From the NCBI RefSeq assembly GCF_029873635.1, contig NC_080418.1, positions 151,087,748 through 151,151,747 on the forward strand: DNA of 64,000 nucleotides. Direction: 5' to 3'. Of the stretch, positions 23,965 to 35,062 are shown piece by piece. Source of the stretch: Malania oleifera (taxonomy: Eukaryota > Streptophyta > Magnoliopsida > Santalales > Ximeniaceae). The notes below the pieces were generated by a model that did no database searches, was not told where the DNA came from, and saw only the letters and a program-made list of their open reading frames with translations. Positions within the stretch are counted from its first letter, which is position 1, and each line of letters begins with the position of its first letter. Both the position numbers and the translations under genes were made by a program.

Positions 23965-24100
23965 GGTAGTGTTTGGGAACATGGATTTCGGATCTTGGAT
24001 TTGGATTTGGATGGATTTGGACAAATTTCAATTCAATTTTATACATCATTTTATCCAAATCCAATACAACTCCAAATCCAAGGAGTCTCCAAACATGGGG
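23965..24100. mobile_element. Tourist-like MITE, 136 bp
   Basis: Ends GGTAGTGTTTGGGAACATGG and, inverted, CCCCATGTTTGGAGACTCCT share TGTTTGG.nAC...GGATTT. The inner sequence is repeated GGATTTGGAT / ATCCAAATCC. Flanks are TTA on the left and TAA on the right, close to the 3-bp TWA duplication expected of PIF/Harbinger MITEs but not identical. Confidence 0.55.
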
Positions 24101-24852
24101 TAATTGTCTTGCAACCCTTGATCTCAGAATATTGTTATTGTTGTTGATTATACCGATCCTTAGTTTTGGCAATTGATGATTGCCACTACGTTGAGCACAT
24201 GGCAATGTTCTAGGTTGAACGCATTTTGATTCTGTGTTCATAGAGAGAGAAGAAAATGAAGGTCATGTGCTTCTAAAAGGGTGCCAAAAGGAACATACAT
24301 TGATATTTTATCACTTAATCTTTAACATAAGGACAAAAAAAGAAATCTTAAAACTTTACGTTTTAACATTTCACCAAATTTTCCCCTTATTAAACAGTCA
24401 GTTAATGGAGGGGTAATGAGTGTCACTAACACTAAAGGGAAGTTTACAGTATTTTTAAAATGTGAATGGAGGTATTTTGTCTTTCTAACAAAACTCAAGG
24501 AAGATTAGCATTCACCCTACTTTGTAGCATTATATACAAGTTAAAATATAGCAAAGTCTTCACCAAAACAGAATATAAAGTAACTCATTAGCAGGGGAAA
24601 ACATTGTTTTAGTCTGTTTTAATATTTTTACATTCTTTAATTATATTTCTTTTTCTATTTTTTTCCCTTTCTTCTCAAATATACTAAACTTGTTTTATTT
24701 TATCAGCAGATTAGAAAGAAAAAAATGTGTGTAGGTGTTCAATTTCAGTTTAGTATTTCTTTTACATCTACACAGAGCATGATCAACTTTAGTTTTATGT
24801 TCTTATTATATCTTTTGTTACTGGTTACTTTGGTCATTTGCATTATTTTTAT
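24101..24852. other. Unassigned AT-rich intron sequence
   Basis: No coding, TE-end or exon signature recognised. Confidence 0.4.
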
Positions 24853-25440
24853 GTTATTGCTGTAATAATAAGCGTGAGTTTTAGTGTCACTTAATAAGGG
24901 TTTGTGGTCATTTATGTACTTGGGCATATATTATAAATAGTGGGATAGGCCTGTCACTGTGATTATGTCTCCCAATTTACACAATAATCTTGACATGATA
25001 CCAGAGTACCTAAACCCTAGGTTCCATAGCCACCATCAAACTGAAACTAAAACCCTAAATCCCTCTGCATGTCTACCATCATAGGAGAATTGCTAGCACC
25101 ATCACAGGCCTGAAAATTATCCAGCAGTTGCCAAAAATTACCTAGACAAGACTGCCAGCTCAAGAACACCAATACCCCTTCAGATATTGAAAAACCAACA
25201 CCAAAGTGACACAGACACTGATCTGCCAACCCCTAATCCCATCCTGGAGCTGCCGTCACGCGCTGGTCAAAAGCAGGCAATGTCAACCCCACGCGCCGAG
25301 TTGCATGAAGCTTCATATGACCATGTTTTTTACCTGAATTGATCCTACATTGTTCAAAGCCCTCTATAAGCTATATTATTGAGTTTTAGGTAATGGATGT
25401 TTGTCCTAGGATCCCACCTTTTAGCTGTTCACGTCCATTT
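24853..25440 (+). mobile_element. copia LTR plus 5' leader fragment
   Basis: A 143-bp LTR-like segment (24853-24995), with TATTATAAATAG at about 24929 and ending TTGACA, is followed by TGATACCAGAG, a mutated TGGTATCAGAG primer site. The leader resembles that of the copia element at 10265-10680 (CTATAAGCTATATTATTGAG, ACGCGCCG). No second LTR nearby. Confidence 0.5.
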
Positions 25441-25517
25441 ATAAATTATAACACAATCCAAAGGATTGATATTACAAGATCATAGAAATATGAAAGAGAC
25501 AATTGAAAGCTACTTAC

Positions 25518-25613
25518 ATCAAAAGCCTGAAAAGATCTTCCTAGGGATAACTTCAATTGACAAGCCTCAACAGCAGATGTGGACCCACCATCCCCAATAC
25601 CATGATTGTGATC
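25518..25613 (-). CDS. AGTRAP-like gene, coding exon 4 (residues 205-236)
   Basis: This 96-nt exon lies between acceptor TTTTTAG and donor GTAAGT (25517-25512), phase 0 at both ends. It encodes DHNHGIGDGGSTSAVEACQL then KLSLGRSFQAFD, hydrophilic and Ser/Gly-rich like the rest of the tail. Assignment rests on strand, frame compatibility, consensus splice sites and the STSA...QLK...SFQA pattern I recall from plant homologues. It is too short to be noticed as an open frame by itself. Confidence 0.75.
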
Positions 25614-25984
25614 CTAAAAACAAAAAATAAAATAATGGGAACAAATATATGTTGCCATGCTAGAATTGGTACTGTAAATAAATAACAAACAATTATTTAA
25701 ATTAGAAAATGAATGTAAAGAACAGTTCTGTCTCCCAAGAAATTGAAATCAACATCAATATTTTTCATCAAAGCAGGAGGATAGCTTTGAATACCGATAC
25801 AACTCATAAAATATGAAACCACACAAACAAAAGACTGAAACTAGCATAATGCGAGGAAAATTTCCATAATGGATTCAAGGATAAGTACGGAACATAACCT
25901 CACTGCCAAGTTGGCAGCAATAACTGAGACATTTCACATACTCAAAAGCAGAAAATTAATGAACCACATCTCATTTAATTTTCC
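25614..25984. other. Intron 3 end, no element recognised
   Basis: Single-copy-looking intron DNA next to exon 4. Confidence 0.45.
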
Positions 25985-26420
25985 TGACAATAGGCCACAT
26001 AGGCTTTTCTATTTGTTGGGAGAGTGTTAGATTTGTCCTCAATCTTTGGAGGATTTGTTTTTAATCGATCTTGTTGGTTTTGGGAGGCAAAAGAAGGAAA
26101 AGAATTTGTGACAGTGTGCAGTCTTTGCATTTAGATGGGTAATCTGGCTGGAGAGGAATGCTTGGATTTTTCATGATCGTGTCTATAGAACTGATTTGGG
26201 TAGGCTTGTTTTTTTGGCCTCTAACTTACTCCCAGGTGTTTTGGGGTATGGCCTTCTAATATTCAGTTTAAGTGATTGACCATATAGCTTCATTTTTTTT
26301 CTTTTTTGGTTTTTGTAATAGCTAGCTTTTGTTTTCATTTTTTTAGTTTCATGAGGATTTCTCATCCTCTTTGTAATTTGTACTTTCTTATTTCTTAATG
26401 AATTTCTTCTTTTTGTACCA
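25985..26420 (+). pseudogene. L1-type LINE relic C, ORF2 C-terminus and 3'UTR
   Basis: Reads FAFRWVIWLERNAWIFHDRV...LVFLASNLLPGV, the standard L1 ending. It is followed by the 3'UTR word ATGAGGATTTCTCATCCTC and TTTGTAATTTGTACTTTCTT. It is a 5'-truncated insertion. Confidence 0.65.
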
Positions 26421-26545
26421 ATAGGCTACACGGTAGTGAAATGGCCCAAAGAGGCCCAACCAACCTTGAAAGAATTTGGAGTGCTTGGGGTATGTATTGA
26501 CCTGACATCAGAACATTTGTATATAGAGCAGAAACCAAAGCCCCT

Positions 26546-27143
26546 TGCATATTAAATGGCCCTGGGTTTTGAAATCAAAACTTTCTTATACAGTGGGTTT
26601 ATTCAACTATGTATTTCCACAAGGGTGGGGGAATAATTCCCAATCCCAATCTCAAAATAGAGAGATTGAGATTATGAAGAGCCCCCACATCAATCTTGGT
26701 GACATGTGGTTTTGTTGTAACATTGTATCATGTATTGACTAGTGAACTATTGATACTAATTATTTTTCAAATTCAAGTATATGTATATTGACTCATTTAG
26801 TCGTTTTATGTCTCAAATTAATTGGGCTCTCCATTTCGATTACATTTCTACATTTTTTACCCATTAAAGTAGTGCAAACTATAAATAAAAAAAAATGACT
26901 TCTTCTGTAAACAGAAAAACTAAAAAGAATAGAAAATACATATTGCCTATTAAAAAGTATCTGTAGGTTGAATAAAAGCAGTCAAAATTCATTAAAAAAA
27001 CAAGTATTAAGGATTTCATGCTTATTCTTTAATTTTGGCATGGTTTTGCGTGCATGAAAAAAATTCACGGCCATTACACCCACTTCCCATAACGTAACAC
27101 CCACATCTCCAGTGTCCCACGACACCCGCAACCGTGAACCATG
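26546..27143 (+). mobile_element. hAT relic, copy 3 (3' end with internal deletion)
   Basis: GGGTTTATTCAACTATGTAT TTCCACAAGGG and the following 500 bp match the 3' ends of hAT copies 1 and 2. The right terminus ACGGTTGCGGGTGTCG-like inverted repeat ends ACCATG at 27143. The left edge CATATTAAATGGCC looks like the 5' inverted repeat brought close by deletion. No matching 8-bp duplication was found. Confidence 0.65.
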
Positions 27144-27159
27144 CTCATAGATCTAGTGA

Positions 27160-29200
27160 GGGGTCTGCTGATGGCTTTTTATCTGTCGGAGATAGTGTTT
27201 TGTTTGGGCAAGAGGATGTGGGGGATGAAGTACCTACAAGTTCCTCTGAGAAAGCACAGGTTGGTGTCCGCCACTTAAAAAAAAAAACCGATCAGAAAAT
27301 GTAACTGTGAAGAGTTCTCTGGCCTTTAGTTCTCATTTGGAATGTTGTCCAATTGCTGTCTACAGTGTGTCCGATTCTAAAATGAATGTGGGTAAGGCTA
27401 TGACTGAATCAAACAAGAATTAGAAAGGGTACTTAAATTCTCAAAAAGGTATCTTATCCATTCCTAGCTTGCTTGAAATTAGTGCAAATATTGTGCAAAA
27501 GAGGGGAATCTAATAAGGGGAAATCTTAGCCTTTAACTCTAGGGAGTGAGACGGACAACGAGACCCGCAAGAACTCCTTGAAGGGATAGGATTAAAGCTA
27601 GTTAGTCCTTTTGAAGAAGGATTTGAAAGCGGTTATCAGTCCTAGGCACTATAAGAGGAAGAAAAAAAAAGGTGCAACAAGAATTGAATAAGTTAGCTAG
27701 CTCTATTAAGGAAGTTTTGTGCAGAAATGCTCCTGATATTGTTTTAATTCATGAAACTAAACTTGAGAAGGTGGAATTAGGGGGAGGGGATTAGGGGTAT
27801 TTGATAAGGGAGATCTAAGGAGTGAAAGTTTCTTCCTACCCAAGGAATGGTGGGGGATTTTAATTATTGAGAAACTCACTCAATCAGTAACATTGATAGT
27901 TTTGTGGGTTTTTTTTCTCTATCCGTGTTATAGATATTAAATATAGAGATCAGTGGTGGGTTACATCTATGCATGATCATTCTAGGAAAAAGTTCAGTCA
28001 TCTTCTTAGGATGAGCTATATATTGTTTTTGGGTTTTGTTTGCCTAGATGATTATAGAAGGGAGATTTTCTCGTGGTGAGTTTTGTAGGGAGAAAAAAGG
28101 AGATAGGTTTTCTTCTAGCATGGCTTCGTCTATACCTGTGTTCGATCATTTTCCTAGTTTAGAAAGTTAAGAGAGGTCCTATGCCTTTTAGCTTTGAAAA
28201 TATGCAGTTGGATTATAAATCTTTTCTCCATTTGGCAATAGATACTTGGATTGAGGAGGGCAATAAGGGGGGTTAGAAGGGTTTAATTCTAATCCTATTG
28301 TCATAGTTAGGAAGCTTTTGCAAATATTTTTCTAAAGAGGTTGATGCTAGGCCGATGATAGAGGGGTTGAACTATTGGAGTGGAATCGCATTTCTAGGGA
28401 TCAGAAGTCTTGGTTGGAGAAACCTTTCGATGAAAATAAGGTTTGGAAGGTTGCGTTTGGGATGGATAGGGATAAGGCTCTAAATCTTTTCTCCATTTGG
28501 TAAGAGATACCTGGATTGAGGAGGGCAATAAGGGGGGTTAGAAGGGTTTAATTCTAATCATATTGTCATAGTTAGGGAGCTTTTGCAAATATTTTTGTAA
28601 AGATGATTATGCTAGGCCGATGATAGAGGGGTTGGACTATTGGAGTGGAATCCCATTTCTAGGGATCAGAAGTCTTGGTTGGAAAAATCTTTCGATGAAA
28701 ATAAGGTTTGGAAGGTTGCGTTTGGGATGGATAGGGATAAGGCTCTAGCTCCTGATGGTTTTAATGAAGAATTTTAGGGAGTTTTTCTTCAATGAAGTTC
28801 TTGGTAAGAGTATTAAATCCAGTTCACTACTTTTGTGCCTAAAAAATGTAGATCTATTAATGCTGCCGATTTTCAGCCTGTTAGTTTGTTTGCTAGTGTA
28901 TAAAAGATTATTGCTAAGGTGCTAGCGAATAGGCTGTGTGTAGTAATAGGAGATACAATTTCTCAAGCTCATAGTGCTCTGGTTTGGGGGGAAGGGGGGT
29001 GCAAGGGGAAAGGTATTTGTGTTCAAGTTGGATTTTGAAAAGCATTATGATTGAGTTAGTTGCAGGACTTCGATGAGGAGCTGTTTGTCTAATGCTTAAT
29101 TATGTTATTATCAATGGGGAGCCTAAATCGTGGTTTAAGGCTTCAAAGGGTGTTAGCAAGGAGATCCATCTTCCCAATTCTCGTTTGTTTTGGTAGTTGA
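27160..29200 (+). pseudogene. L1-type LINE relic D (ORF1 end, endonuclease, start of RT)
   Basis: Endonuclease text: SIKEVLCRNAPDIVLIHETK (27700-27770) with the HETKLEKVE box, EKKGDRFSSSMAS near 28095, RGPMPFSFENMQLDYKSF near 28180. RT text: KVWKVAFGMDRDKALAPDGF (28680), PVSLFASV.KIIAKVLANRL (28870), GVSKEIHLPNSRLF (29150) in place of GVRQGDPLSPFLF. Many stops. It ends by junction with relic E at about 29200. It contains a 265-bp tandem duplication at 28217-28746. Confidence 0.72.
28217..28746 (+). repeat. Tandem duplication, 2 x 265 bp, inside L1 relic D
   Basis: AAATCTTTTCTCCATTTGG starts both 28217-28481 and 28482-28746, and both end GATAAGGCTCT. The units differ at only a handful of positions. 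Confidence 0.9.
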
Positions 29201-29220
29201 TTGTCTAATTACTTGGGTTT

Positions 29221-29871
29221 TTTGTGGGATATGCTTGCAGAGCTTTACGGTTTGTGTTCTCCAAATTGGTGTCAACTGTCAAAGGCGGGACCTTAGTATT
29301 ATTAGATACGCTAATGAAAAATTGAGAGTACCTAGGACTAACCCTAGCATGAGGAGTTTCGACTCTTTCATTAGGGGTTGTAATCTAAGAGATATTAGTT
29401 TTTCTAACACTCAGTTTGCTGCTGTAATAAGGTCAGTAGCGAGTAGGATTGACAGAATTCTTTTCTCAACAGTTTGGGAGGATGCCTAGGGTACTTTCCT
29501 CAAGAAGTGCTTCCTCAAGTGATTGCTGACCACTGCCCCTCATTTGTGGGATATGCTTGCAGTGCTTTACGGTTTGGATTCTCCAAATTGGTGTCAACTA
29601 TCAAGGGTGGGACCTTAATAATATTAGATATGATAATGAAAAATTGGGAGTACCTAGGACTAATCCTAGCATGAGGAGTTTCAACTCTTTCATTAGGGGT
29701 TGTAATCTAAGAGATATTCTTTTTTCTAGCACTCAGTTCACTCAGTTTGCTGCTGGTAATAAGGTCGGTAGCTACTAGGATTGACAGAATTTTTTCTCAA
29801 CAGTTTGGGAGGATGCCTTGGGTAGTTTCCTCAAGAAGTGCTTCCTCAAGTGATTTCTGACCACTGCCCCT
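29221..29871 (+). repeat. Tandem duplication, 2 x about 322 bp, inside L1 relic E
   Basis: TTTGTGGGATATGCTTGCAG begins both units (29221 and 29543). Each runs through the endonuclease C-terminal region to GACCACTGCCCCT. Units are about 90% alike, with a CTCAGTTCA extra in unit 2. Confidence 0.88.
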
Positions 29872-30741
29872 TATTGCTCAAGTCTGATCCTATAAAGTGG
29901 GGCCCAACCACCCAACTCTATTTCACTTCAAGAATATGTGGTTGACACATAACAATTTTAGGAGGCTAGCTAGAGAGTGGTGGGATGAATGTACCATGGA
30001 AGGTGGGGAGGGTTTTTGCTTTATGAGACGGCTGAAGTTCTTTAGAGATATACTTAAATTTTGGAATGTGAAGGTTTTTGGTGATGTGCATTCCAGGAAA
30101 AAAGATATGTTACAGGATTTAGGTGCTTTAGATCAGTTAGCTGAGGAGGGGACATTTTCAAAAGATGTAGTAAATAGAAAGGCTCAGTTCACCAATGAGT
30201 TTGATCAGGTTCTTTTGAGGGAAGAGATTCATTGGCAGCAGAAGTCTAGAATGAACTGGACCAAGGAGGGAGATTGTAATACGAGACTCTTTTTATCGAG
30301 TAGCTGGTGGGAGGAGGAGGATGAATTTTATAAAAGAATTGCAAGATGATAAAGGTGGGATTACTAGGAACCCTGATTGCATTGCTGGTATAATTACTGA
30401 TTTTTTTAGGGACCATGTTTCTGATATAGGTGGCATTCCCATTATTTTTTTTTTTTTTTTTTTTTTAAATGTGTCTAGAGAGGCCTTTTAAGTAGAAGGA
30501 GATTAAAGGTGCAGTGTTTGAAATGGATAGAGATAGGGCTCTTGGGCCAGATGGGTTTACAATAGCTTTTTTCCAGGATGGTTGGGATTTTTAGAAGAAA
30601 GACATTCTCAAAATTTTTCAGTTTAGTTTTTTAATAATGGAATAGTGGGTAGGAGCTTATAATTCGACTTTTATTACCCTGGTGCATAAAATGGATTTTT
30701 TTTGGCTCAGAAAAATTTATAAAAGAACACACAATGAACAA

Positions 30742-30931
30742 TAATTGTTCCTAGTGTAAAAAGGGGCAGGTAGACCTAAAGAAATGAGATAGTGAGGAAG
30801 AACTTAATAGCTCTTAAGCTAGTTGAGGAAAATGCCTCCAATTGGGTGAATTAGCAGAAATGGATTCACATAGCCAACCCCACCTTGCGGGACCTAAGGC
30901 TTCCTGCAGTTGTTGTTTTTGTTGCTGTATG
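30742..30931 (+). mobile_element. RTE 3' fragment with 10-bp TSD
   Basis: CAATGAACAA at 30732-30741 and at 30932-30941 flanks a segment matching the RTE 3' end. It holds CAACCCCACCTTGCGGGACCTAAGGCTT-like sequence and a TTGTTGTTTTTGTTG tail. It lies inside a larger 420-bp insertion (about 30698-31119) of unknown type in L1 relic E. Confidence 0.65.
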
Positions 30932-31690
30932 CAATGAACAACAATAATAGGAGGATGAGATATCCTCTGAAAAACAAAGAGCAGCAACTAAAAAATAACA
31001 ACAGAGCTGCCTTCCAATTTTTATGAAGGTTGGACACCGACAAACCCTAAAAGAACTTGAACAAACGAGTAAGATTGTGCCACTAGAGTTAAGACTTCAG
31101 GCCAATTTGTCTGACCTTACATTAGTGTAGATTGGCTGGTGTCTTGGTGGATGCTATTTCCCATAGAGTTCTACCGTTGGTGATAGACAGACTTTAGACG
31201 CAGCTTTGATAACTAATGAGGTTGTTTAAGGTGCTGTCAGACATGAGGGCATTTGTTTTGAAACTGGAATTTGAAAAAGTTTATTGTGTATTAGGGTCTC
31301 TTGGATAGCAATGGACGGGAAACGATTCGGAGTGAGGTGGAGGAAATGGATTAAGGGGGGCCTCATGTCTGTAGCTTTTTCTGTTCTGGTAAACAGGGAG
31401 GCTAAACCTTGGTTTAGAGCTTCTAAGGAGTCTAAGACAAGGAGATCCTCTATCCCCTTTCATTTTCACCATTGTGGCAGAATTTTTTAGTACATTGATT
31501 GATAGAGGGGTGGATAGAGGTGTAGGCATAAAGGTGGGCCACGAGAACTCATCCATATCAGATTTGCAATTTATACATGAGACAACTCTTTTTCTTTCAA
31601 AAGATATGGGCGGGTTCTCCAATATGTTACACTTGAAAAAAATGTCTAGTCTTAGGAATAACTTCTCGTCCTTTCTCTGTAGTTAGCTGT

Positions 31691-32404
31691 ATGGTCTTAA
31701 ATTTCCACGAAATTATTGAAATTTCTGTTGAAATTTCCGGTTTCTGTCACCCTCGAAATCGAAATGGCAGTCGATTTCTGTCTTATATAATATCTGTCGA
31801 AATTTCAACAAATCATCCGAAATTTATCGAAATCTCAAAATTTCAGCGAAACTTGTCGAAATTTGAACTATGCAATGAAATTTCCCTGAAATGCAAATGA
31901 GAAATTTTGGAGTTAAGTGAAATTTCTCTCTTAATTAATTTTATTTATTTTTATCGAAACAAAATATTATTACAAGTGCTTTTGAAATTTATGAAAAAGT
32001 AAATTTACAACAACATTTTATTTAACCATTCATGTCTAAATTATCATTATTTGTATAATAAATAATATTTAAATGGTTTATGAATTTTATTTGTATTAAC
32101 TAATCACTAAATATGTTTAATGGACATTATCTTACAAATATGTTTGATGCACATATTATATTACAACTTCTCCACCTCATAGACAGCATAGATGTATTTA
32201 CTTGTAATGTATTAGTCCTAAAACTTAAATTGTTATGTCTATTAATCACTTCTAAAGCTTTATAAAATAATTTCATGCTTACTACTTATTTCCATTATTT
32301 TTTCAAATCGAAATCAAAAATGACATCGAAATCGAAATTTTCGTCAAAATTTCCGTACTTTTGGAGCTTCGAAATTTGAGTCGAAATCGAAATTTAAGAA
32401 CTTT
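31691..32404. mobile_element. Mutator-like MITE family 1, copy A, 714 bp, intact with 9-bp TSD
   Basis: The perfect 9-bp duplication GTTAGCTGT at 31682-31690 and 32405-32413 flanks it. Ends are inverted repeats: ATGGTCTTAAATTTC on the left, and AAAGTTCTTAAATTTC reading inward from the right. Both ends are packed with CGAAAT / GAAATTTC words; the middle is plain AT-rich. No coding capacity. Removing it restores the L1 reading VSCAVLSWPISYLGL. The 9-bp duplication points to Mutator-type transposition. Confidence 0.82.
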
Positions 32405-33905
32405 GTTAGCTGTGCCGTTCTAAGTTGGCCTATTAGCTACTTAGGTCTCCACTCAAGTGGTTACCCTACTAACGATTCTTCTCGGGACTGGTTTTTTAGA
32501 GTCACCAGAAGACTAGATGGGTGGAAATGAACTTTTCACGCTAGGAAATCATATTACCTTATTCATACTTGTCGTCTTCTATTCCCCTGTATTACCTATC
32601 CCTTCTCAAAGTCCCTGAGAGAGTGGTCCATAAGGGGATTTCTTGTGATCAAGAGTAGATGAGCATGATAGAGATCAACTGGTTAGCTAGGCAACTAAGG
32701 TAGTCCAAATGGGAGACAGGTCTGGGTCTTGGTAATTTGGTCTCCATAAGCATTTCCTTGGTTAGGAAGTGGATGTGGTGCTCCCCTATAGAAACAGTTT
32801 CTTTGGAACAAGCAATCTGCAATTATTTGGAATTCCTCAATATGGTTAGGTTGTTATGGCTGGGTCTAATTTAACTTATTTAAGTCCTTGGAAATTTATC
32901 TCGCAGATATATCAATCCATTTTCCCTCACGTTCATCTTAGTGTTGGTAATGGGGACAGAATCCATTTCTGGGAGGACATTGGATTGGGGAGGTTCCTTT
33001 TGCTATCATGTATCCTCGCCTATTTCACTTATCTCTTCATGATACCCTTCTAATTTCTTCCTCTCACAAGAGAGTGGGTATTCTTGATATTTTCATTTTG
33101 CGAGAAATAAAAAGACCAACAAGCTTGCCCCTTTGATTAATGTGCTTCATTCTTTTCCTTCCCATTTAGGGTGTGACAAAAGAGTTTGGGGTTTGGACTC
33201 CTCCGGGGAGTTCTCTTGTAAATCTTTCTTTTCCACTTGACTCATATTCCTAATGCAACTCCTTTTGCCCCCTTCTCCTTGATCTGAAAAGCTAAAGTCC
33301 CTTCAAAGAATAAGGACCTTTAGTGGACAGTGATCTTGAAAAAAAAATTAATTCCAATGACTTGCTACAGAAACAAAACCTAATAAGTTTTTTTGTCACC
33401 TGGTGTCTGTGTCCTATTTTTTAAGAGTGGGGAGACTTGTGTGCTCTTGTTTTAACATTGTAACTTCTCTTGGACCTCTGGAATAAGTTGTTTGGGATTT
33501 TTGGAGAGTTGAGTGTGCCCTTTCTCCTTGGAGATGTCTTGTTCTATGCTGTTTAAGGGGCTTGGGAAAGGAAAGGAGAGAGGCTTTGTGGTAAAATTCA
33601 TTTAAGGCGATCTTTTGGTGTATATGTATGGAAAGAAATGCCAGAATTTTGAAGAACATGGATACTCTATTGCCTTACTTTGGAACAAAATGGTGTTCCT
33701 TGCGCCATTAAGGCCTGTGGGTTTTCTTTCCAGCATCTACCAAAGGCAGATTTACTGTGGGATTGGGTTGCATTACACCAGTAGACATTTTTTGCAATTA
33801 TTTTTTTTTTTTTTTTTTTTTTGAGCTTTTGTTGTGTTTTTTCTTCATTTCTCTTCGAGGATATTATACTCCCCCTTTCTTTCGTTTTTAGTATCATAGT
33901 GCTCA

Positions 33906-34552
33906 ATATCTATCTTGCACTGCTTAAGCATGCACCGAAACTCAGAATCGAAAAAAAAAAAATTAATTTTTTACACTGCTCCGTGTTGTTGTCTAAGGTC
34001 ATGCAAGTCAAGTTATTGCTTTAACAGCTCACATAAAATTGAAAATTCAAAAGCTTAGATTGCAGCAATAAAACCCTAGAGCACCAAAGAAGGTGAACAA
34101 GAAGCAGATAGAACAAGTTATATGAGCCAAGTCACAAGTCACACAAGTTCCATGTGAAACCTTCCTTTTCGCCAAAATGAGAGATTCATCAACCAAACTA
34201 ACAAATTGGGTAGAGCAACTCACACAAGTTACACGTGAAACCTTCCTATTGCCAAAACACAGATTCACCAACTTATCTAACATATTGGTGAAACCCTTTA
34301 AAAAAATAAGCAGAAGAAGACAATGAAGAAGAAATCTACGAACCAAAAGCTCAAAATAAAGGCATTCAACAATAAGCGGGTAAGATACAAATTAAATTGA
34401 AAATATCGATACAAAGCAACGAAGCTGAAACAAAATAATGGTACAGGGTATAAATTATAACTTGAAAAAGACTATCAAAAAATAAGCTATTGAAAATAAA
34501 TACTCAGTACACTCAATTTAAGCATTTTATCACATGTGGTTGAATATCATAC
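33906..34552. other. Intron 3, 5' part, no element recognised
   Basis: It contains two diverged copies of a short segment, GTCACACAAGTTCCATGTGA AACCTTCC (34137) and CTCACACAAGTTACACGTGA AACCTTCC (34220). Otherwise no feature. Confidence 0.45.
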
Positions 34553-34874
34553 CCTATTCCAACATCCATTGTCTTGACCACCTTCAAAAAGAGATGAGTA
34601 GTAAGCTGGATCATATATGGAGCCTCCTATAATGTCATCAGAGTCTGAGGGCTGCCTGACTACAGCAGGAGTTGCCGGATTCAAAAAACGATTCCTTAAA
34701 TCAAAATCTGCTTCACAAGAAACAGCACCGTCTACATTTGAAATGCCCAATCTGTACATTTGAATCCATAATAACGAGGATGACAGCCTCACAGAAAATC
34801 CAACAATTTGCATTGAAAGAGTGAGTTTCACAGAAAAAATAACAAGAACTCCATAATTATTGGAAGAAATGTTC
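34553..34874 (-). CDS. AGTRAP-like gene, coding exon 3 (residues 97-204)
   Basis: Acceptor TGCAG at 34879-34875, then G AAC ATT TCT, so Trp97 is completed and followed by NISSNNYG. The exon encodes helix 4 (VLVIFSVKLTLSMQIVGF), the amphipathic stretch RLSSSLLWIQMYRLG, and a cytosolic-type tail including DLRNRFLNPATPAV and GGSIYDPAYYSSLFEGGQ. It ends AGG|GTATGA (phase 0). If this donor is not used, the frame reads one Val and stops at 34547-34549, giving a 205-residue isoform. The exon is 19.2 kb from exon 2. Confidence 0.85.
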
Positions 34875-35025
34875 CTGCATTCACAGATGATGCTTTCTGT
34901 GAGAGAGAGATTGCAACAGCCATCACATGGTAAGCACAACACTAGTAAAAGAAATCATAGTGTATGCAGAACTCAAAATTTTACAATTAAATAAATGACT
35001 AATACCCATTTGAAATATATACATG

Positions 35026-35062
<37 letters not shown>

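Larger units (their letters stand above)
3758..25517 (-). other. Intron 4 (21,760 bp, phase 0), deeply nested TEs
   Basis: Donor GTAAGT, acceptor TTGCAG. The main occupants are an antisense L1, a Ty1/copia element with a hAT nested in it, and a Mutator-like MITE with RTE, a second Mutator-like element and TRIM nested in it. Confidence 0.7.
29201..33905 (+). pseudogene. L1-type LINE relic E (endonuclease to C-terminus), interrupted
   Basis: Domains in order: endonuclease C-terminal part (RRDLSIIRYANEKLRVPRTN, NLRDISFSNTQF, twice); linker at 29897-30350 (KNMWLTHNNFRRLAREWWDE, EIHWQQKSRMNWTKEGDCNT); RT at 30500-30697, 31120-31690 and from 32405 (DRDRALGPDGF, GVRWRKWIKGGLMSVAFSVL, SDLQFIHETTLF where .LQFADDT is expected, WPISYLGLHSSG); zf-RVT near 33180-33470; C-terminus KKCQNFEEHGYS at 33640. 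Insertions at 30698-31119 and 31691-32413. Dead copy with many stops. The best-preserved piece is an open frame of 150 codons at 29897-30346. Confidence 0.8.
25614..34552 (-). other. Intron 3 (8,939 bp, phase 0), mostly L1 relics
   Basis: Donor GTATGA, acceptor TTTTTAG. It contains three or more L1-type relics in the orientation opposite to the gene, a hAT 3' end, an RTE 3' fragment and a Mutator-like MITE. Confidence 0.75.

Noticed and set aside
34047..34346. 99-codon minus frame as a host exon
   Set aside because: It contains a local duplication (ACAAGTTnCAnGTGAAACCTT) and no splice signal compatible with exon 3.
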